From: Gluconobacter kondonii
GTDB taxonomy: Bacteria > Pseudomonadota > Alphaproteobacteria > Acetobacterales > Acetobacteraceae
DNA length: 64,000 nucleotides
Assembly (NCBI RefSeq): GCF_002723995.1
Contig: NZ_BEWP01000007.1
Span: 62,001-126,000, forward strand
Direction: 5' to 3'
The first letter of the stretch is position 1; each line of letters starts with the position of its first letter. Shown in pieces: positions 1-8,634 of the stretch. The position numbers and the translations under genes are program-made. The notes under the pieces were generated by a model that saw only the letters and a program-made list of their open reading frames with translations, ran no database searches and was not told the origin of the DNA.

Positions 1-759
1 TCCAGACATCTGCCGCCCAACAACAAGCAGATCGGACAGCGCCAGAACGCCCAGAAGCAACGCCACAATCACGCCGAGGACGCTCCAGCCCTCGACACCC
101 GCCGCCATGCCCAACGCCGCATGAATCCCAAGCCACAGAACGACCAGTCCGGGCAAAGGCGGAAACGGCAGACGCAATACGGCCAGCGCTGGAAACCGAA
201 GCCCCAGTGATACCGTCAAAACCAGAGTTGCGAGATCAAGAAACGCAGCTTCCAGTGCAATCCGGGCACAGACCGCAAGCCCTTCGTCCTGCGCGGCCAC
301 CACCAGAACCATCAACAGAACGGGGCGCAAAAGCCCCAGATTTCCCGGCCGACGCGCTCCCAGAACGGACCATCCGATCAGCCCGAGCACACCCACACCC
401 AGACCAGCAACCAGTTCGGCCGATACAGCTTCCGGAGCATGCCACACCAGCGACACGCCCAGAATGCTCATAACGGCGGAGCAGCCCCCGTCTCTGCGAC
501 GCACGAGCGCAGACCAGAACAGAACAGGCAGCAGCCCCAGCAAAACAGGTGTCTGGGCGGGAAACAGAACGCTCAGCAGCAGAACCGGAACGCTCCACAC
601 CGCCGGACAGGCATCCCGCTCCTGCGCCGCAATCACGCCCAGCGACACAGCCAGAACGGCAGGCGAAAGCGCCAATACCGCAGCCAAAGCCGCCAGACAC
701 ACGACTACAGCCTGCCCGAACCGCCCCGGCTGGATCACCCGCACACAGGCAGGCACCAC
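1..759 (-). CDS. Polytopic membrane protein, unknown, 3' end outside window
   Basis: I do not recognise the family. One minus-strand frame stays open from 834 to the window edge and encodes a very hydrophobic, Leu/Val/Ala-rich protein with about seven or eight probable membrane segments separated by short Arg-containing loops; this is far more protein-like than the Arg/Gln/Pro-rich plus-strand frames over the same DNA. The start is unclear. The natural ATG (858-856), 8 bp after the aldo/keto reductase stop, is in the same frame but meets TAA at 837-835 after seven codons. The first in-frame GTG after that stop is at 759, with no clear ribosome binding site. It probably belongs to the upstream reductase/Rieske operon. 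The protein may be intact from an alternative start or a nonsense-broken gene. Confidence 0.5.
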   Translation of the reverse strand, partial: MVPACVRVIQPGRFGQAVVVCLAALAAVLALSPAVLAVSLGVIAAQERDACPAVWSVPVLLLSVLFPAQTPVLLGLLPVLFWSALVRRRDGGCSAVMSILGVSLVWHAPEAVSAELVAGLGVGVLGLIGWSVLGARRPGNLGLLRPVLLMVLVVAAQDEGLAVCARIALEAAFLDLATLVLTVSLGLRFPALAVLRLPFPPLPGLVVLWLGIHAALGMAAGVEGWSVLGVIVALLLGVLALSDLLVVGRQMSG

Positions 760-822
760 CAGAACCGCAAGGCAGAGGGAAACCGGATCAGTATGGAACA
801 GGGACGTGAAAATATGCAGGGC

Positions 823-852
823 GCGGTCCGCAGGTTAGGGAGAACGGACCGC
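823..852 (-). terminator. Inverted repeat after aldo/keto reductase
   Basis: GCGGTCCG (823-830) and CGGACCGC (845-852) form a perfect 8-bp stem with a 14-nt loop, 15 bp past the reductase stop. It lacks a strong U tract, so it may be a weak terminator or an mRNA processing/leader structure. It overlaps the seven-codon reading frame that starts at 858. Confidence 0.35.
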
Positions 853-866
853 AACCATCACGACCG

Positions 867-1712
867 TCAGATCATGGCGAGAGATAGCTTGCGTTTCGGA
901 GAAGGGAAAGCACTGTCAAGCGTTTTGAGATCCGCATCCGTCAGGCTGATCTCCAGACTGGCAAGATTTCCCGCCACATGCTTCTCAGACGCGGCCTTCG
1001 GAATGGCCAGAACATTTGGTCGACGCAACACCCAGGCCAGAGCAATCTGGGCCGGATCGGCAGGCCCAAGCGACGTCTCATGCCGTGACGCCAGCTCTTT
1101 CAGAGCCGGATGCTCCAGAAGCTCCCCGCCCTGCCCGAGCGGCGAATAGGCCATCGTCACCGTTCCGGATTTCAGATCATGATCCAGAAGATCGAACTCT
1201 GTTCCCCGGTGCTCCAGATTATATAGAATCTGATTGACCAGACAGTTTTCGGACAGGCTTTCGATCTCTTCCATGTCCTCGACATCGAAGTTCGACACAC
1301 CCCAGCCCCGGATCAGACCTTCGTCCTTCAGATCCTCAAAAGCCTGAACCGTTTCCTCAAGTGGCGTCCCCCCGTGCCAGTGCAGCAGATACAGATCCAA
1401 CCACTCTGTCTCCAGATGCTCCAGAGACCGCTGACAGGCCTTATAAACCCCGTCATAAGACGCATTTGACGGCACGATCTTGCTCACGAGATAAACATCC
1501 TCGCGCACATCCGAAATTGCTTCCCCCACCAGATCTTCCGAGCGCCCGTCTCCATACATCTCAGCCGTATCAATAACCCGCAGACCGGCCTCCAGCCCCT
1601 TGCGCAGGCTCTTGATCTCACTGCTGCGCCGCGAAGCACTGTCGCCGATATTCCAGGTTCCCATCCCCAGTGCCGGAACCGTGACACCATTCCTGAGCGT
1701 GACTGTTTTCAT
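867..1712 (-). CDS. Aldo/keto reductase
   Basis: NAD(P)H-dependent carbonyl reductase of the AKR superfamily, cytosolic, 281 aa. The catalytic tetrad is visible: Asp48 and Tyr53 (IDTAEMY), Lys78 (VSKI) and His111 (LLHWHG). The ligand and cofactor end is present near the C-terminus (AIPKAASEKHVAGN). ATG at 1712 is preferred over an in-frame GTG at 1718 because AGGAGG (1723-1718) sits 5 nt ahead of it. It resembles the YeaE/methylglyoxal reductase branch, but the substrate cannot be read from sequence. It lies 21 bp downstream of the Rieske oxygenase on the same strand, so the two are probably co-transcribed and may act on the same metabolite. Confidence 0.9.
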   Translation of the reverse strand: MKTVTLRNGVTVPALGMGTWNIGDSASRRSSEIKSLRKGLEAGLRVIDTAEMYGDGRSEDLVGEAISDVREDVYLVSKIVPSNASYDGVYKACQRSLEHLETEWLDLYLLHWHGGTPLEETVQAFEDLKDEGLIRGWGVSNFDVEDMEEIESLSENCLVNQILYNLEHRGTEFDLLDHDLKSGTVTMAYSPLGQGGELLEHPALKELASRHETSLGPADPAQIALAWVLRRPNVLAIPKAASEKHVAGNLASLEISLTDADLKTLDSAFPSPKRKLSLAMI

Positions 1713-1733
1713 GACCACCTCCTGTCCCTGCCC

Positions 1734-2837
1734 TCAAGACCCATGCTCCCAAACAACGACAGGATCGGCAGTCTGTTCCCTCACAATCCCCTCGACCTTC
1801 AGAAGGTCGCGCAGCTTTCGCACGATCGGGAAAACTTCGACGTTGTGATCTCCCCCCAAATCCCGCCAGGCCGCCTGCTCCAGTTCCATGATCTCCCGGT
1901 CTTCCTCAAAAATCCGGTTCGTGAAAATGCCCAGCGCGGGCCAGATCACATCAATCAGGAATGGCGTTTTCGGACGCAGCACCGAAAGCAGACCGAATGT
2001 CTGCGTACTCGCGCCATCAGCACTATTCGGGACGTAAACACTGAACAGTTCCATGATCAGATCACCATCCTTGTCGTGGATTTTCAGGCTCTGATACGGA
2101 TAGGTCGTGCGAATGCTGACGATTTCCTCAACCGGCTGCTCCCGGCCCGGATCATCATGGTGTTTGCCGAAAATCAGCCGCTCTGCCAGTGGCTGCTGGT
2201 TGCCGCTGCGTGCGAAACTGTAACGCGCCTCAATAAAGCCCTCGCCCGCATCCTGCCCCAGAAAACGCGCCTTGATCTGCCCCATCTGGCGGCGGTGCAG
2301 GAACTGATGGTTCATGTCCATCAGGTTCTCATGCATGAACGTGTAATGGCATTTCACGACAGGGCTGAAATGCCGCGTCTTGAACGCCGGATTGTCCACC
2401 TGCGCCAGCGACGGCAGGGGAATGCTGTCCGCCTTCGCCGCATCACCGGGAAAAACGAAAATCATCCCGCCCGCCTCACGGCAGGGATAAGTCCTCACAC
2501 CATTCGGCAGCTTGCCTTTGCCGAGATACGGCACATCAATGCACCGCCCCGATCGGCCATACGCCCAGCCGTGATAGCAGCACTGAACAGCCTCGCCGCT
2601 CACCTTGCCCAGACTGAGCGGAACCTGACGGTGCGCGCAGCGATCTTCCAGCGCAAACACGCTGCCTTCCGCAGGCCGGACCAGCGCAATGGGATGACGT
2701 CCGAACCGACACCCGATCGTCTTCCCGCGTTTAAGATCCTTCGACCACGCCAGCGGATACCAGAAGTCTGGATTGATATCGACGCGACGAAGATCGGTTT
2801 TCAGAGGATCAGGGGAAGAATTCGTGGGGTCCGGCAC
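1734..2837 (-). CDS. Rieske [2Fe-2S] aromatic-type oxygenase subunit
   Basis: 367-aa Rieske non-heme iron oxygenase. An N-terminal Rieske domain (about residues 25-125) carries C67-x-H69 and C86-x2-H89, the [2Fe-2S] ligands. The C-terminal catalytic domain has the mononuclear iron motif D174-x2-H177-x3-H181. Such enzymes hydroxylate or O-/N-demethylate rings using electrons from a separate reductase; no ferredoxin reductase gene is adjacent. It resembles the VanA/pheophorbide-oxygenase-like branch more than two-subunit ring dioxygenases, and no beta subunit is next to it. The start is GTG at 2837 with AGAGGA about 9 nt upstream. Substrate unknown. Confidence 0.85.
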   Translation of the reverse strand: MPDPTNSSPDPLKTDLRRVDINPDFWYPLAWSKDLKRGKTIGCRFGRHPIALVRPAEGSVFALEDRCAHRQVPLSLGKVSGEAVQCCYHGWAYGRSGRCIDVPYLGKGKLPNGVRTYPCREAGGMIFVFPGDAAKADSIPLPSLAQVDNPAFKTRHFSPVVKCHYTFMHENLMDMNHQFLHRRQMGQIKARFLGQDAGEGFIEARYSFARSGNQQPLAERLIFGKHHDDPGREQPVEEIVSIRTTYPYQSLKIHDKDGDLIMELFSVYVPNSADGASTQTFGLLSVLRPKTPFLIDVIWPALGIFTNRIFEEDREIMELEQAAWRDLGGDHNVEVFPIVRKLRDLLKVEGIVREQTADPVVVWEHGS

Positions 2838-2921
2838 AGTCAGGTGTCCTCTCCAATGACATGAAAGACGACCCCGTTATTGGTCCCCTTCCATCAATGG
2901 TTTCAGACATACTTTGAAACC

Positions 2922-3398
2922 TTACCCAGCCTTTTTCCAGCCCCGCTCTTCCTGTTTCCAATACACGAGATTGTGACCTGAAGCTTTCATCGCCACCCAG
3001 CGATCTCTTGCCCGCTGCACGGATTGCGGGTTGCCGCCGTCGAACAGATCGAAAATCCGGGTGAATGGCGCGAAATCATCCTCCCCCGCACCATCGACCC
3101 GAAACAGGAAACGCGCCCCATTCGGCACGTCTTCGCCTTCCGTCAGCCAGATCGGCTGCCGGGCCGCATGACCACTCTTTGCGCTCCCATGCGGAAGCCA
3201 CACCGGGTCCCGACACGCCCAAAGCGCCGTATCCAGCGCCATGACCGCCGCCGCATCAGGACAGCGCACAAGCGCGCGCTCCCCCGCATCCAGCGTCCGG
3301 CCCAGAAGAGCCGGAAGCGCTTCCTCAAGCGGCGTGCGCGTCAGATGATAGAACCCGACATCCACAGCGTGATCCTGCCCCTCAGGCGCTGGCTTCAT
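2922..3398 (-). CDS. holC: DNA polymerase III chi subunit
   Basis: 158-aa HolC-family protein of the replicative clamp-loader assembly, which links DNA polymerase III to single-strand binding protein. The family pattern is visible: FYHL near residue 16, an ALVRC strand, DxALW and a WLPHG segment in the middle, and a RFLFRVDG strand followed by RIFDLFDG. The ATG at 3398 lies inside the 3' end of pepA, so the two genes overlap by 17 bp and are translationally coupled. pepA-holC adjacency is common in Proteobacteria. A weak 6-bp inverted repeat (2899-2921) follows the stop. Confidence 0.88.
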   Translation of the reverse strand: MKPAPEGQDHAVDVGFYHLTRTPLEEALPALLGRTLDAGERALVRCPDAAAVMALDTALWACRDPVWLPHGSAKSGHAARQPIWLTEGEDVPNGARFLFRVDGAGEDDFAPFTRIFDLFDGGNPQSVQRARDRWVAMKASGHNLVYWKQEERGWKKAG

Positions 3399-4854
3399 GC
3401 GCCTTCACAAACCGGTCCAACAGACGCACGCCAAAGCCCGTTGCCCCCTTCGGCGCAATGGCAGACGCCTTGGTCTTCCAGGCCGTCCCGGCGATATCGA
3501 GATGCGCCCAGTCCGTATCGCCCACAAAGCGCTTGAGGAACTCAGCAGCCAAGATCGCACTGCCCGGACGTCCGCCGATATTCTTCATATCGGCAATATC
3601 GGAATCGATTTCACGGTTATAGGCCTCGCCCATCGGCATCCGCCACAGGCCCTCACCCACCTGCGTTCCGGCTTCCGAAAGCCCCTTGGCCAGCACATCG
3701 CTGTTGCTGAACAGACCGGCATTTTCATAGCCGAGGCTGACTACAATCGCGCCCGTCAGCGTGGCGAGATTGACCATGAGCTTCGGGCTGAACCGCTTGC
3801 GCGTGTAGGACAGCACATCCGCCAGAACGAGACGCCCTTCCGCATCGGTATTGAGGACCTCAATCGTCTGTCCGTCATAGGCCCGCACGATATCGCCCGG
3901 ACGCTGCGCCCCGCCGGACACCATGTTCTCAACCAGCCCGACCACACCGACCGCATTGACCGGCGCCTTGCGACGGGCCAGCGCACTCATGAGACCAATC
4001 ACGGTCGCGGCCCCGCCCATATCGGTCTTCATCTCGTCCATGCCAGCCGCAGGTTTGATGGAAATGCCACCACTATCGAACGTGACCCCCTTGCCAATGA
4101 ACGCCAGAGGCGCCTCGCTGCCGCCGCCATCATGACGGACAATCACCGTCCGCGGCTTGTGTACGCTGCCCTGCGCCACACCCAGAAGCGCACCGAACCC
4201 GAGCTCCGTCATGGCTTTTTCGTCAAGAACCTCAACCGTCAGGCCAAGGTCACGCAATTCTTCAATCCGCTGCGTAAAGCTCTGGGGATAAAGCACATTC
4301 GGCGGCTCGCTCACGAGGTTCCGCGTCAGGATCACACCTTGGGACACCGCATCCAGAGCCGTCCAGCGTGCCTGAGCCGCCGCCACGTCCGAGACTGCAA
4401 CAGTCAGCGACTTCAGAACCGGACGCGCACCGGGCTTCTTGCTGCGATACAGCTCGAAATCATAAGACGCCAGACGCGCGCCCAGAGCCGATTCTGGAGC
4501 AAACTGCTCCAGTGCCCCAGACACGACCAGAACCGCATTTTCAACACCATCCAGCAGCCGCACCGCCCGGCCCGCAGCATTCTCAACCGCCACAGCATCC
4601 ACAGCCGCGCCGCCCTTCGGCGTCACCCCGGCGAGAACGATCTGCGACAGCCCTTCAGCCGGAGCAGGCAGCACCACGCTCTGCCCGGCCTCTCCCTTGA
4701 ACCCCTTCAGGGCAACAGCGCGTGACACCGCACCCGCCGTCGCCTTGTCCAGCGCCAAGAACGTCTCACCACCCGCAGCCTCGCACAGCAGCACAACCGC
4801 CTTGGGCGCATCCGCCGAAAAAGCAGGAAGGGAATCGAAAATCACTGAAAGCAT
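3382..4854 (-). CDS. pepA: Leucyl aminopeptidase
   Basis: 490-aa cytosolic M17 metallopeptidase that removes N-terminal residues from peptides using two divalent metals. The C-terminal catalytic domain (about 180-485) has the metal ligands K255, D260, D278, D337 and E339, with catalytic K267 and R341, including the signature NTDAEGRL. The N-terminal domain (1-165) is the usual macrodomain-like part, divergent in sequence. Some PepA proteins also bind DNA (Xer recombination, carAB control in E. coli); carAB is about 20 kb away here and such a role is not shown. AGGG lies 6 nt before the ATG. It overlaps holC. The 233-bp region to divergent cysQ contains only a small inverted repeat (4981-5000). 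Confidence 0.96.
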   Translation of the reverse strand: MLSVIFDSLPAFSADAPKAVVLLCEAAGGETFLALDKATAGAVSRAVALKGFKGEAGQSVVLPAPAEGLSQIVLAGVTPKGGAAVDAVAVENAAGRAVRLLDGVENAVLVVSGALEQFAPESALGARLASYDFELYRSKKPGARPVLKSLTVAVSDVAAAQARWTALDAVSQGVILTRNLVSEPPNVLYPQSFTQRIEELRDLGLTVEVLDEKAMTELGFGALLGVAQGSVHKPRTVIVRHDGGGSEAPLAFIGKGVTFDSGGISIKPAAGMDEMKTDMGGAATVIGLMSALARRKAPVNAVGVVGLVENMVSGGAQRPGDIVRAYDGQTIEVLNTDAEGRLVLADVLSYTRKRFSPKLMVNLATLTGAIVVSLGYENAGLFSNSDVLAKGLSEAGTQVGEGLWRMPMGEAYNREIDSDIADMKNIGGRPGSAILAAEFLKRFVGDTDWAHLDIAGTAWKTKASAIAPKGATGFGVRLLDRFVKAHEASA

Positions 4855-5087
4855 GATGGCCCTGTCGTCTGGAACATGAAATCGTCAGCTCCGTTATCGG
4901 AAACACCGCCCCGGCATACAAGCCCTCCCTCGAGAAAGACCTGCCATGCGGATATCGCGCTCAGCGCCGCAACAAAAATTCCGTTCGCAACATGGAACGG
5001 CCCTCAGGAGCCTGTGCCGACCTGTCCGCAGTGACACCACTCGCATCAACACATGACGCAAAAGCCATCTTGGAGTAGTCTGGTAGA

Positions 5088-5885
5088 ATGACTTCCGCTT
5101 CCCCCTTTACCGTCCCCGCGAACGATGACCGCGCCCTGCTGGATCTGGCGTTCCGGCTCGCTTCCGAAGCTTCGGACATTATCAACGCCATCCGCGAACG
5201 CGGCTTTCGCACGGATATCAAGGACGACGCCTCCCCCGTCACGGAAGCGGACCATGCCTCCGAACATCACATCCTCTCCGGTCTGCGTGCGGCCTGCCCA
5301 TCCATTCCCGCAATCGGCGAGGAAGAAATTTCTGCCGGGATCCGTATCACCGCAGGAGACGCCTACTGGCTGGTCGATCCGCTGGACGGCACGCGGGGCT
5401 TTGCGTCGGGTGGCAGGGATTTTACGGTCAATATCGGCCTCGTCCGCCATGACCGTCCGGTTCTGGGCGTTGTGGCGCTTCCCGGTTACGGACTGATCTA
5501 TAGCGGTGGTCAGGGCTTGGGGGCGCATCGCTGGGACGGCACCCACAACACCCCGATCCAGACCGCAATACCGTCTGTCGAAGGCCTGCGCGTGCTGGCC
5601 TCCAGCCATCATGGCGACCCGGAACTGCTGGACCGCTGGCTCGCAGGACGGAAAGTCGCGTCCATCGACAAACTGTCCTCTTCAGTCAAATTCATGCGCG
5701 TCGCAGAGGGATCGGCGGATTTCTACCCGCGCTTTGGCCCCACCATGGAATGGGACACCGCCGCCCCGCAGGCCATTCTCGAAGCGGCAGGCGGCGCCCT
5801 TCTGGACGCGGACGGCCAGCCCCTGCGCTATGGCAAGCCGGGCCGACTGAATTCGTCCTTTTACTGCACGGGAGGTGCATCTTGA
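5088..5885 (+). CDS. cysQ: 3'(2'),5'-bisphosphate nucleotidase
   Basis: 265-aa inositol-monophosphatase-superfamily enzyme. CysQ hydrolyses 3'-phosphoadenosine 5'-phosphate to AMP, recycling the by-product of sulfate assimilation and sulfotransfer. Metal-binding motifs are present: TEAD (D55), GEEE (77-80), DPLDGT (97-102) and MEWDTAA (220-226). The segment SSVKFMRVAEGSADFYPR just before the last motif points to CysQ rather than a plain inositol phosphatase. It is divergent from pepA and its stop overlaps the TTG start of the Sua5 gene. Confidence 0.92.
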   Translation: MTSASPFTVPANDDRALLDLAFRLASEASDIINAIRERGFRTDIKDDASPVTEADHASEHHILSGLRAACPSIPAIGEEEISAGIRITAGDAYWLVDPLDGTRGFASGGRDFTVNIGLVRHDRPVLGVVALPGYGLIYSGGQGLGAHRWDGTHNTPIQTAIPSVEGLRVLASSHHGDPELLDRWLAGRKVASIDKLSSSVKFMRVAEGSADFYPRFGPTMEWDTAAPQAILEAAGGALLDADGQPLRYGKPGRLNSSFYCTGGAS

Positions 5886-6907
5886 GCGACACGCCGTATA
5901 CCGAACGCCTGACAGCCACACCCGAGGGCATCCGCCGCGCGGCGGAGCTTCTGAAAGCCGGAAAGCTGGTCGCCTTCGGTACCGAGACCGTCTACGGCCT
6001 TGGGGCCATCGCCTCGTCCGACACCGCTGTCGCCCGGATTTTCGCCGCCAAGGGGCGCCCGCGCTTTAATCCCCTCATCAGCCATCTTCCCGATGCCGAA
6101 AGCGCCTTCGCACAGGCATCCCTTAGCGGCAGGATGAAAGAAATCGCCCATACGCTGGCCGAGCGCTTCTGGCCCGGCCCGCTAACGATGGTGCTCCCCC
6201 GCTCTCCTGACTCGACCGTCTCAGATCTCGCCGCCGCCGGGCTCTCCACGCTCGCCCTGCGTGTCCCTCGCGGACGGACGGCACTGGCACTCCTGCGCGA
6301 AGTCGGTGCGCCGGTTGCCGCACCGTCCGCCAATGTTTCGGGCACCGTCAGCCCCTCCGACGCGTTCCACGTCCTGCGCTCGCTGGACGGCCGGATCGAC
6401 GCAGTTCTGGATTCCGGCCCCTGCTCCATCGGCGTGGAAAGCACGGTTCTGGACCTGACCCGGAACGTGCCGGTTCTTCTGCGTCCGGGCGGGGTCACGC
6501 TCGAAGAGCTGAACGATCTCTGCGGCCCAATCCGCCATCCGGACGATTTCGCCGAAATCGCACCCGCCTCCCCCGGCAGACTGGCCTCACATTACGCCCC
6601 CAGCCTGCCCGTCAGGCTGGACGTGACCTCCATTGCACCTGACGAAGCCCAACTTGCTTTCGGCCGACCATTCCCCGGTGCGGGCCTGACATGGAATCTG
6701 AGCGAAAGCGGCAATCTTGAAGAAGCAGCGGCCCGCCTCTTCGCCGGACTACGCTTTCTGGATGCGGAAGGCAGCCGACGCGGCCTGAAAACCATTGCGG
6801 CCCAGACAATCCCTCGTCACGGACTGGGCCTCGCGATCCGTGACCGCCTGCGCCGCGCGGCCGAACCCCGCACAGAGACGCACGCAGATACCATGGCACC
6901 GTCCTGA
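5882..6907 (+). CDS. L-threonylcarbamoyladenylate synthase (Sua5 type)
   Basis: Makes threonylcarbamoyl-AMP from threonine, bicarbonate and ATP for the t6A37 modification of ANN-decoding tRNAs. 341 aa: an N-terminal YrdC domain (about 10-205) with the K-x-R (57-59) and S-x-N (149-151) signature, a linker, and a C-terminal Sua5 domain starting near the SHYAP segment. A longer frame runs upstream inside cysQ, but TTG at 5882 is the likely start: GGAGGT lies 5 nt ahead and the codon overlaps the cysQ stop, as expected for coupling. Long Sua5 and short TsaC forms share this role. Confidence 0.93.
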   Translation: MSDTPYTERLTATPEGIRRAAELLKAGKLVAFGTETVYGLGAIASSDTAVARIFAAKGRPRFNPLISHLPDAESAFAQASLSGRMKEIAHTLAERFWPGPLTMVLPRSPDSTVSDLAAAGLSTLALRVPRGRTALALLREVGAPVAAPSANVSGTVSPSDAFHVLRSLDGRIDAVLDSGPCSIGVESTVLDLTRNVPVLLRPGGVTLEELNDLCGPIRHPDDFAEIAPASPGRLASHYAPSLPVRLDVTSIAPDEAQLAFGRPFPGAGLTWNLSESGNLEEAAARLFAGLRFLDAEGSRRGLKTIAAQTIPRHGLGLAIRDRLRRAAEPRTETHADTMAPS

Positions 6908-6909
6908 AC

Positions 6910-7407
6910 ATGGCTCGTGCGCCTGACCCCAAAGACATCGACCCACGGGAAATCAAGATTCTTTCCGACATTCTGGCGCTGGTTCTGGACGAGCAACCGG
7001 GCCACGCCGCCACGGCTCTGGAACGGATCCGCCAGATGGCCCGGCGGGACGTCGTCACGGGTGGCGCACTGAAAAACCTGTTCATCACACGGATTGGAAC
7101 AGTCTCCCCACAAAACGTCATCGCCCGCGAAAAGGGACTACGTGATCGCGTCCGCGATCTGGAACGCCGTCTCAGTCAAAGCGAAAGCGATACCCGCACA
7201 GCCCAGTCACGACTGGGGCGATGCCAGATGGACATGGGACTGCTTCAAGTGGAAGTGGCGACCTTCCGTTTGCAGAAACCCTGGCGATATGCTGCCCTGG
7301 CATTTGCAACAGGCGCGGGCCTTCTGGTCGGCATTGCCGGAACCCAGTTCTATCACAGCCTGACAACGACAAGGGCAGTCATCGACCGGGCGACCTATCT
7401 GCGATAA
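6910..7407 (+). CDS. Unknown tail-anchored coiled-coil membrane protein
   Basis: 165 aa, family not recognised. The N-terminal 70 residues look helical and soluble. Residues about 75-115 are a charged heptad-like stretch (probable coiled coil). A single membrane segment follows at about 132-155 (ending GLLVGIAGTQFY), with a short basic tail. It starts 2 bp after the Sua5 stop, so it is probably in that operon, and it precedes lptF by 57 bp. Topology suggests a cytosolic coiled coil anchored in the inner membrane. No enzymatic motif is visible. Confidence 0.7.
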   Translation: MARAPDPKDIDPREIKILSDILALVLDEQPGHAATALERIRQMARRDVVTGGALKNLFITRIGTVSPQNVIAREKGLRDRVRDLERRLSQSESDTRTAQSRLGRCQMDMGLLQVEVATFRLQKPWRYAALAFATGAGLLVGIAGTQFYHSLTTTRAVIDRATYLR

Positions 7408-7464
7408 AAACTGTTTCGTTTTTTCGCCTTCCTCCCGCCACGCGCTAGGGATAGATGAAGGGTT

Positions 7465-8634
7465 ATGGCCTCATCCTCCGGTACTTCCGGGCGGCAGATC
7501 CTGCCTCTGCTCGACCGCTACATCCTCCGTCAGCTCCTCATCGCCCTGCTGGCGCTGACCGGAGGTGCAACAGCCCTGATCTGGCTGACCCAGTCGCTGC
7601 ATTTCGTCTCGATGGTGGTTCAGCACGGCCTGTCCCTGCGCGTGTTCATCCAGCTTACCTCGCTGATGCTCCCGACGTTCATTGCCGTCATTCTTCCCAT
7701 CACGACATTCCTCGTCGTGCTGTTCACCTATCAGCGCATGGTCGGAGACCGGGAACTTACCGTCATGCGCGCCGCCGGGCGTTCTCCGCTGGAACTGGCC
7801 AGACCGGGGCTGCTCTGCGCGTTTTTCTCCGTGGCGCTATGTTATGTTCTGACCCTGTGGCTCGCGCCCGTGTCCTATCATGCGTTTCACCGCTACGAAT
7901 TCCAGATCCGCAACCGCATGGCAGCCTTCCTACTTCAGGACGGCGTCTTCACCAGCCTTTCGGGTGACATGACAGTCTATGTCCGCGGACGGACCAGTGA
8001 CGGCCAGCTTCATGGCGTTCTGGTCGAAGACGACCGCAACCCCGATTCCCACACCACGATCCTCGCCGAGCGCGGCACCATGGTCGTGGTGAACGACCAG
8101 CCCCGCGTCGTTCTCTACGACGGTTCGCGCGAGGAAATCGACCATCATACCGGGCGACTGAATGTCCTGATCTTCGGACGCAACACCATTGACCTGACAT
8201 CAGGACGCCGGAACAGCCACGAAGACCGCGACCCGGACGAGATGTCTCTCCACGAACTGTTCCATCCCGACCCCCATGAAGTGTCCGAACGCGATCGCGG
8301 CAAGAATATCGTCGTAGGCTGGCGACGGCTCACCTCTCCGCTGACCGCCCTGTCTTTTGCCATGATCGGGCTGGTGACAGTGCTGCGCGGTGCCTTCTCC
8401 CGCCATGGCAATATCACTCGCCCCCTGACCGCGATCCTCACCGTCGTCGGACTGCTGGCCCTCTCGCTCATGCTCCAGAATCTCGCCGGGCGGCATCTGG
8501 CGCTGGTGCCGCTCATCTGGCTTGAAGCCCTCCTGCCCGCAGTCGTTTGCGCCGTCCTGCTGTTCCTCGAACAATGGACCGGAAGCGTGAAACAGCCCGT
8601 TCCCATGACGCCCTCACCAGAGGCCTCCCGATGA
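7465..8634 (+). CDS. lptF: LPS export ABC transporter permease LptF
   Basis: 389-aa inner-membrane permease of the LptB2FG complex, which extracts lipopolysaccharide from the inner membrane and pushes it along the Lpt bridge. It has the family architecture: LDRYILRQ at the start, three N-terminal membrane segments, the cytosolic coupling stretch VGDRELTVMRAAG (contacts LptB), a periplasmic beta-jellyroll-like domain in the middle, and three C-terminal membrane segments. The stop overlaps the lptG start by 4 bp (ATGA). The partners lptB, lptC and lptA are not in this window. Confidence 0.94.
   Translation: MASSSGTSGRQILPLLDRYILRQLLIALLALTGGATALIWLTQSLHFVSMVVQHGLSLRVFIQLTSLMLPTFIAVILPITTFLVVLFTYQRMVGDRELTVMRAAGRSPLELARPGLLCAFFSVALCYVLTLWLAPVSYHAFHRYEFQIRNRMAAFLLQDGVFTSLSGDMTVYVRGRTSDGQLHGVLVEDDRNPDSHTTILAERGTMVVVNDQPRVVLYDGSREEIDHHTGRLNVLIFGRNTIDLTSGRRNSHEDRDPDEMSLHELFHPDPHEVSERDRGKNIVVGWRRLTSPLTALSFAMIGLVTVLRGAFSRHGNITRPLTAILTVVGLLALSLMLQNLAGRHLALVPLIWLEALLPAVVCAVLLFLEQWTGSVKQPVPMTPSPEASR

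Noticed and set aside
439-1149. 236-codon plus-strand frame
   Set aside because: Arg/Gln/Asn-rich and crosses the terminal region of the aldo/keto reductase; the opposite strand encodes a coherent hydrophobic protein.
1743-2864. 373-codon plus-strand frame
   Set aside because: Antisense to the Rieske oxygenase, whose metal ligands are all in the minus frame.
3397-4725. 442-codon plus-strand frame
   Set aside because: Antisense to pepA with intact active site.
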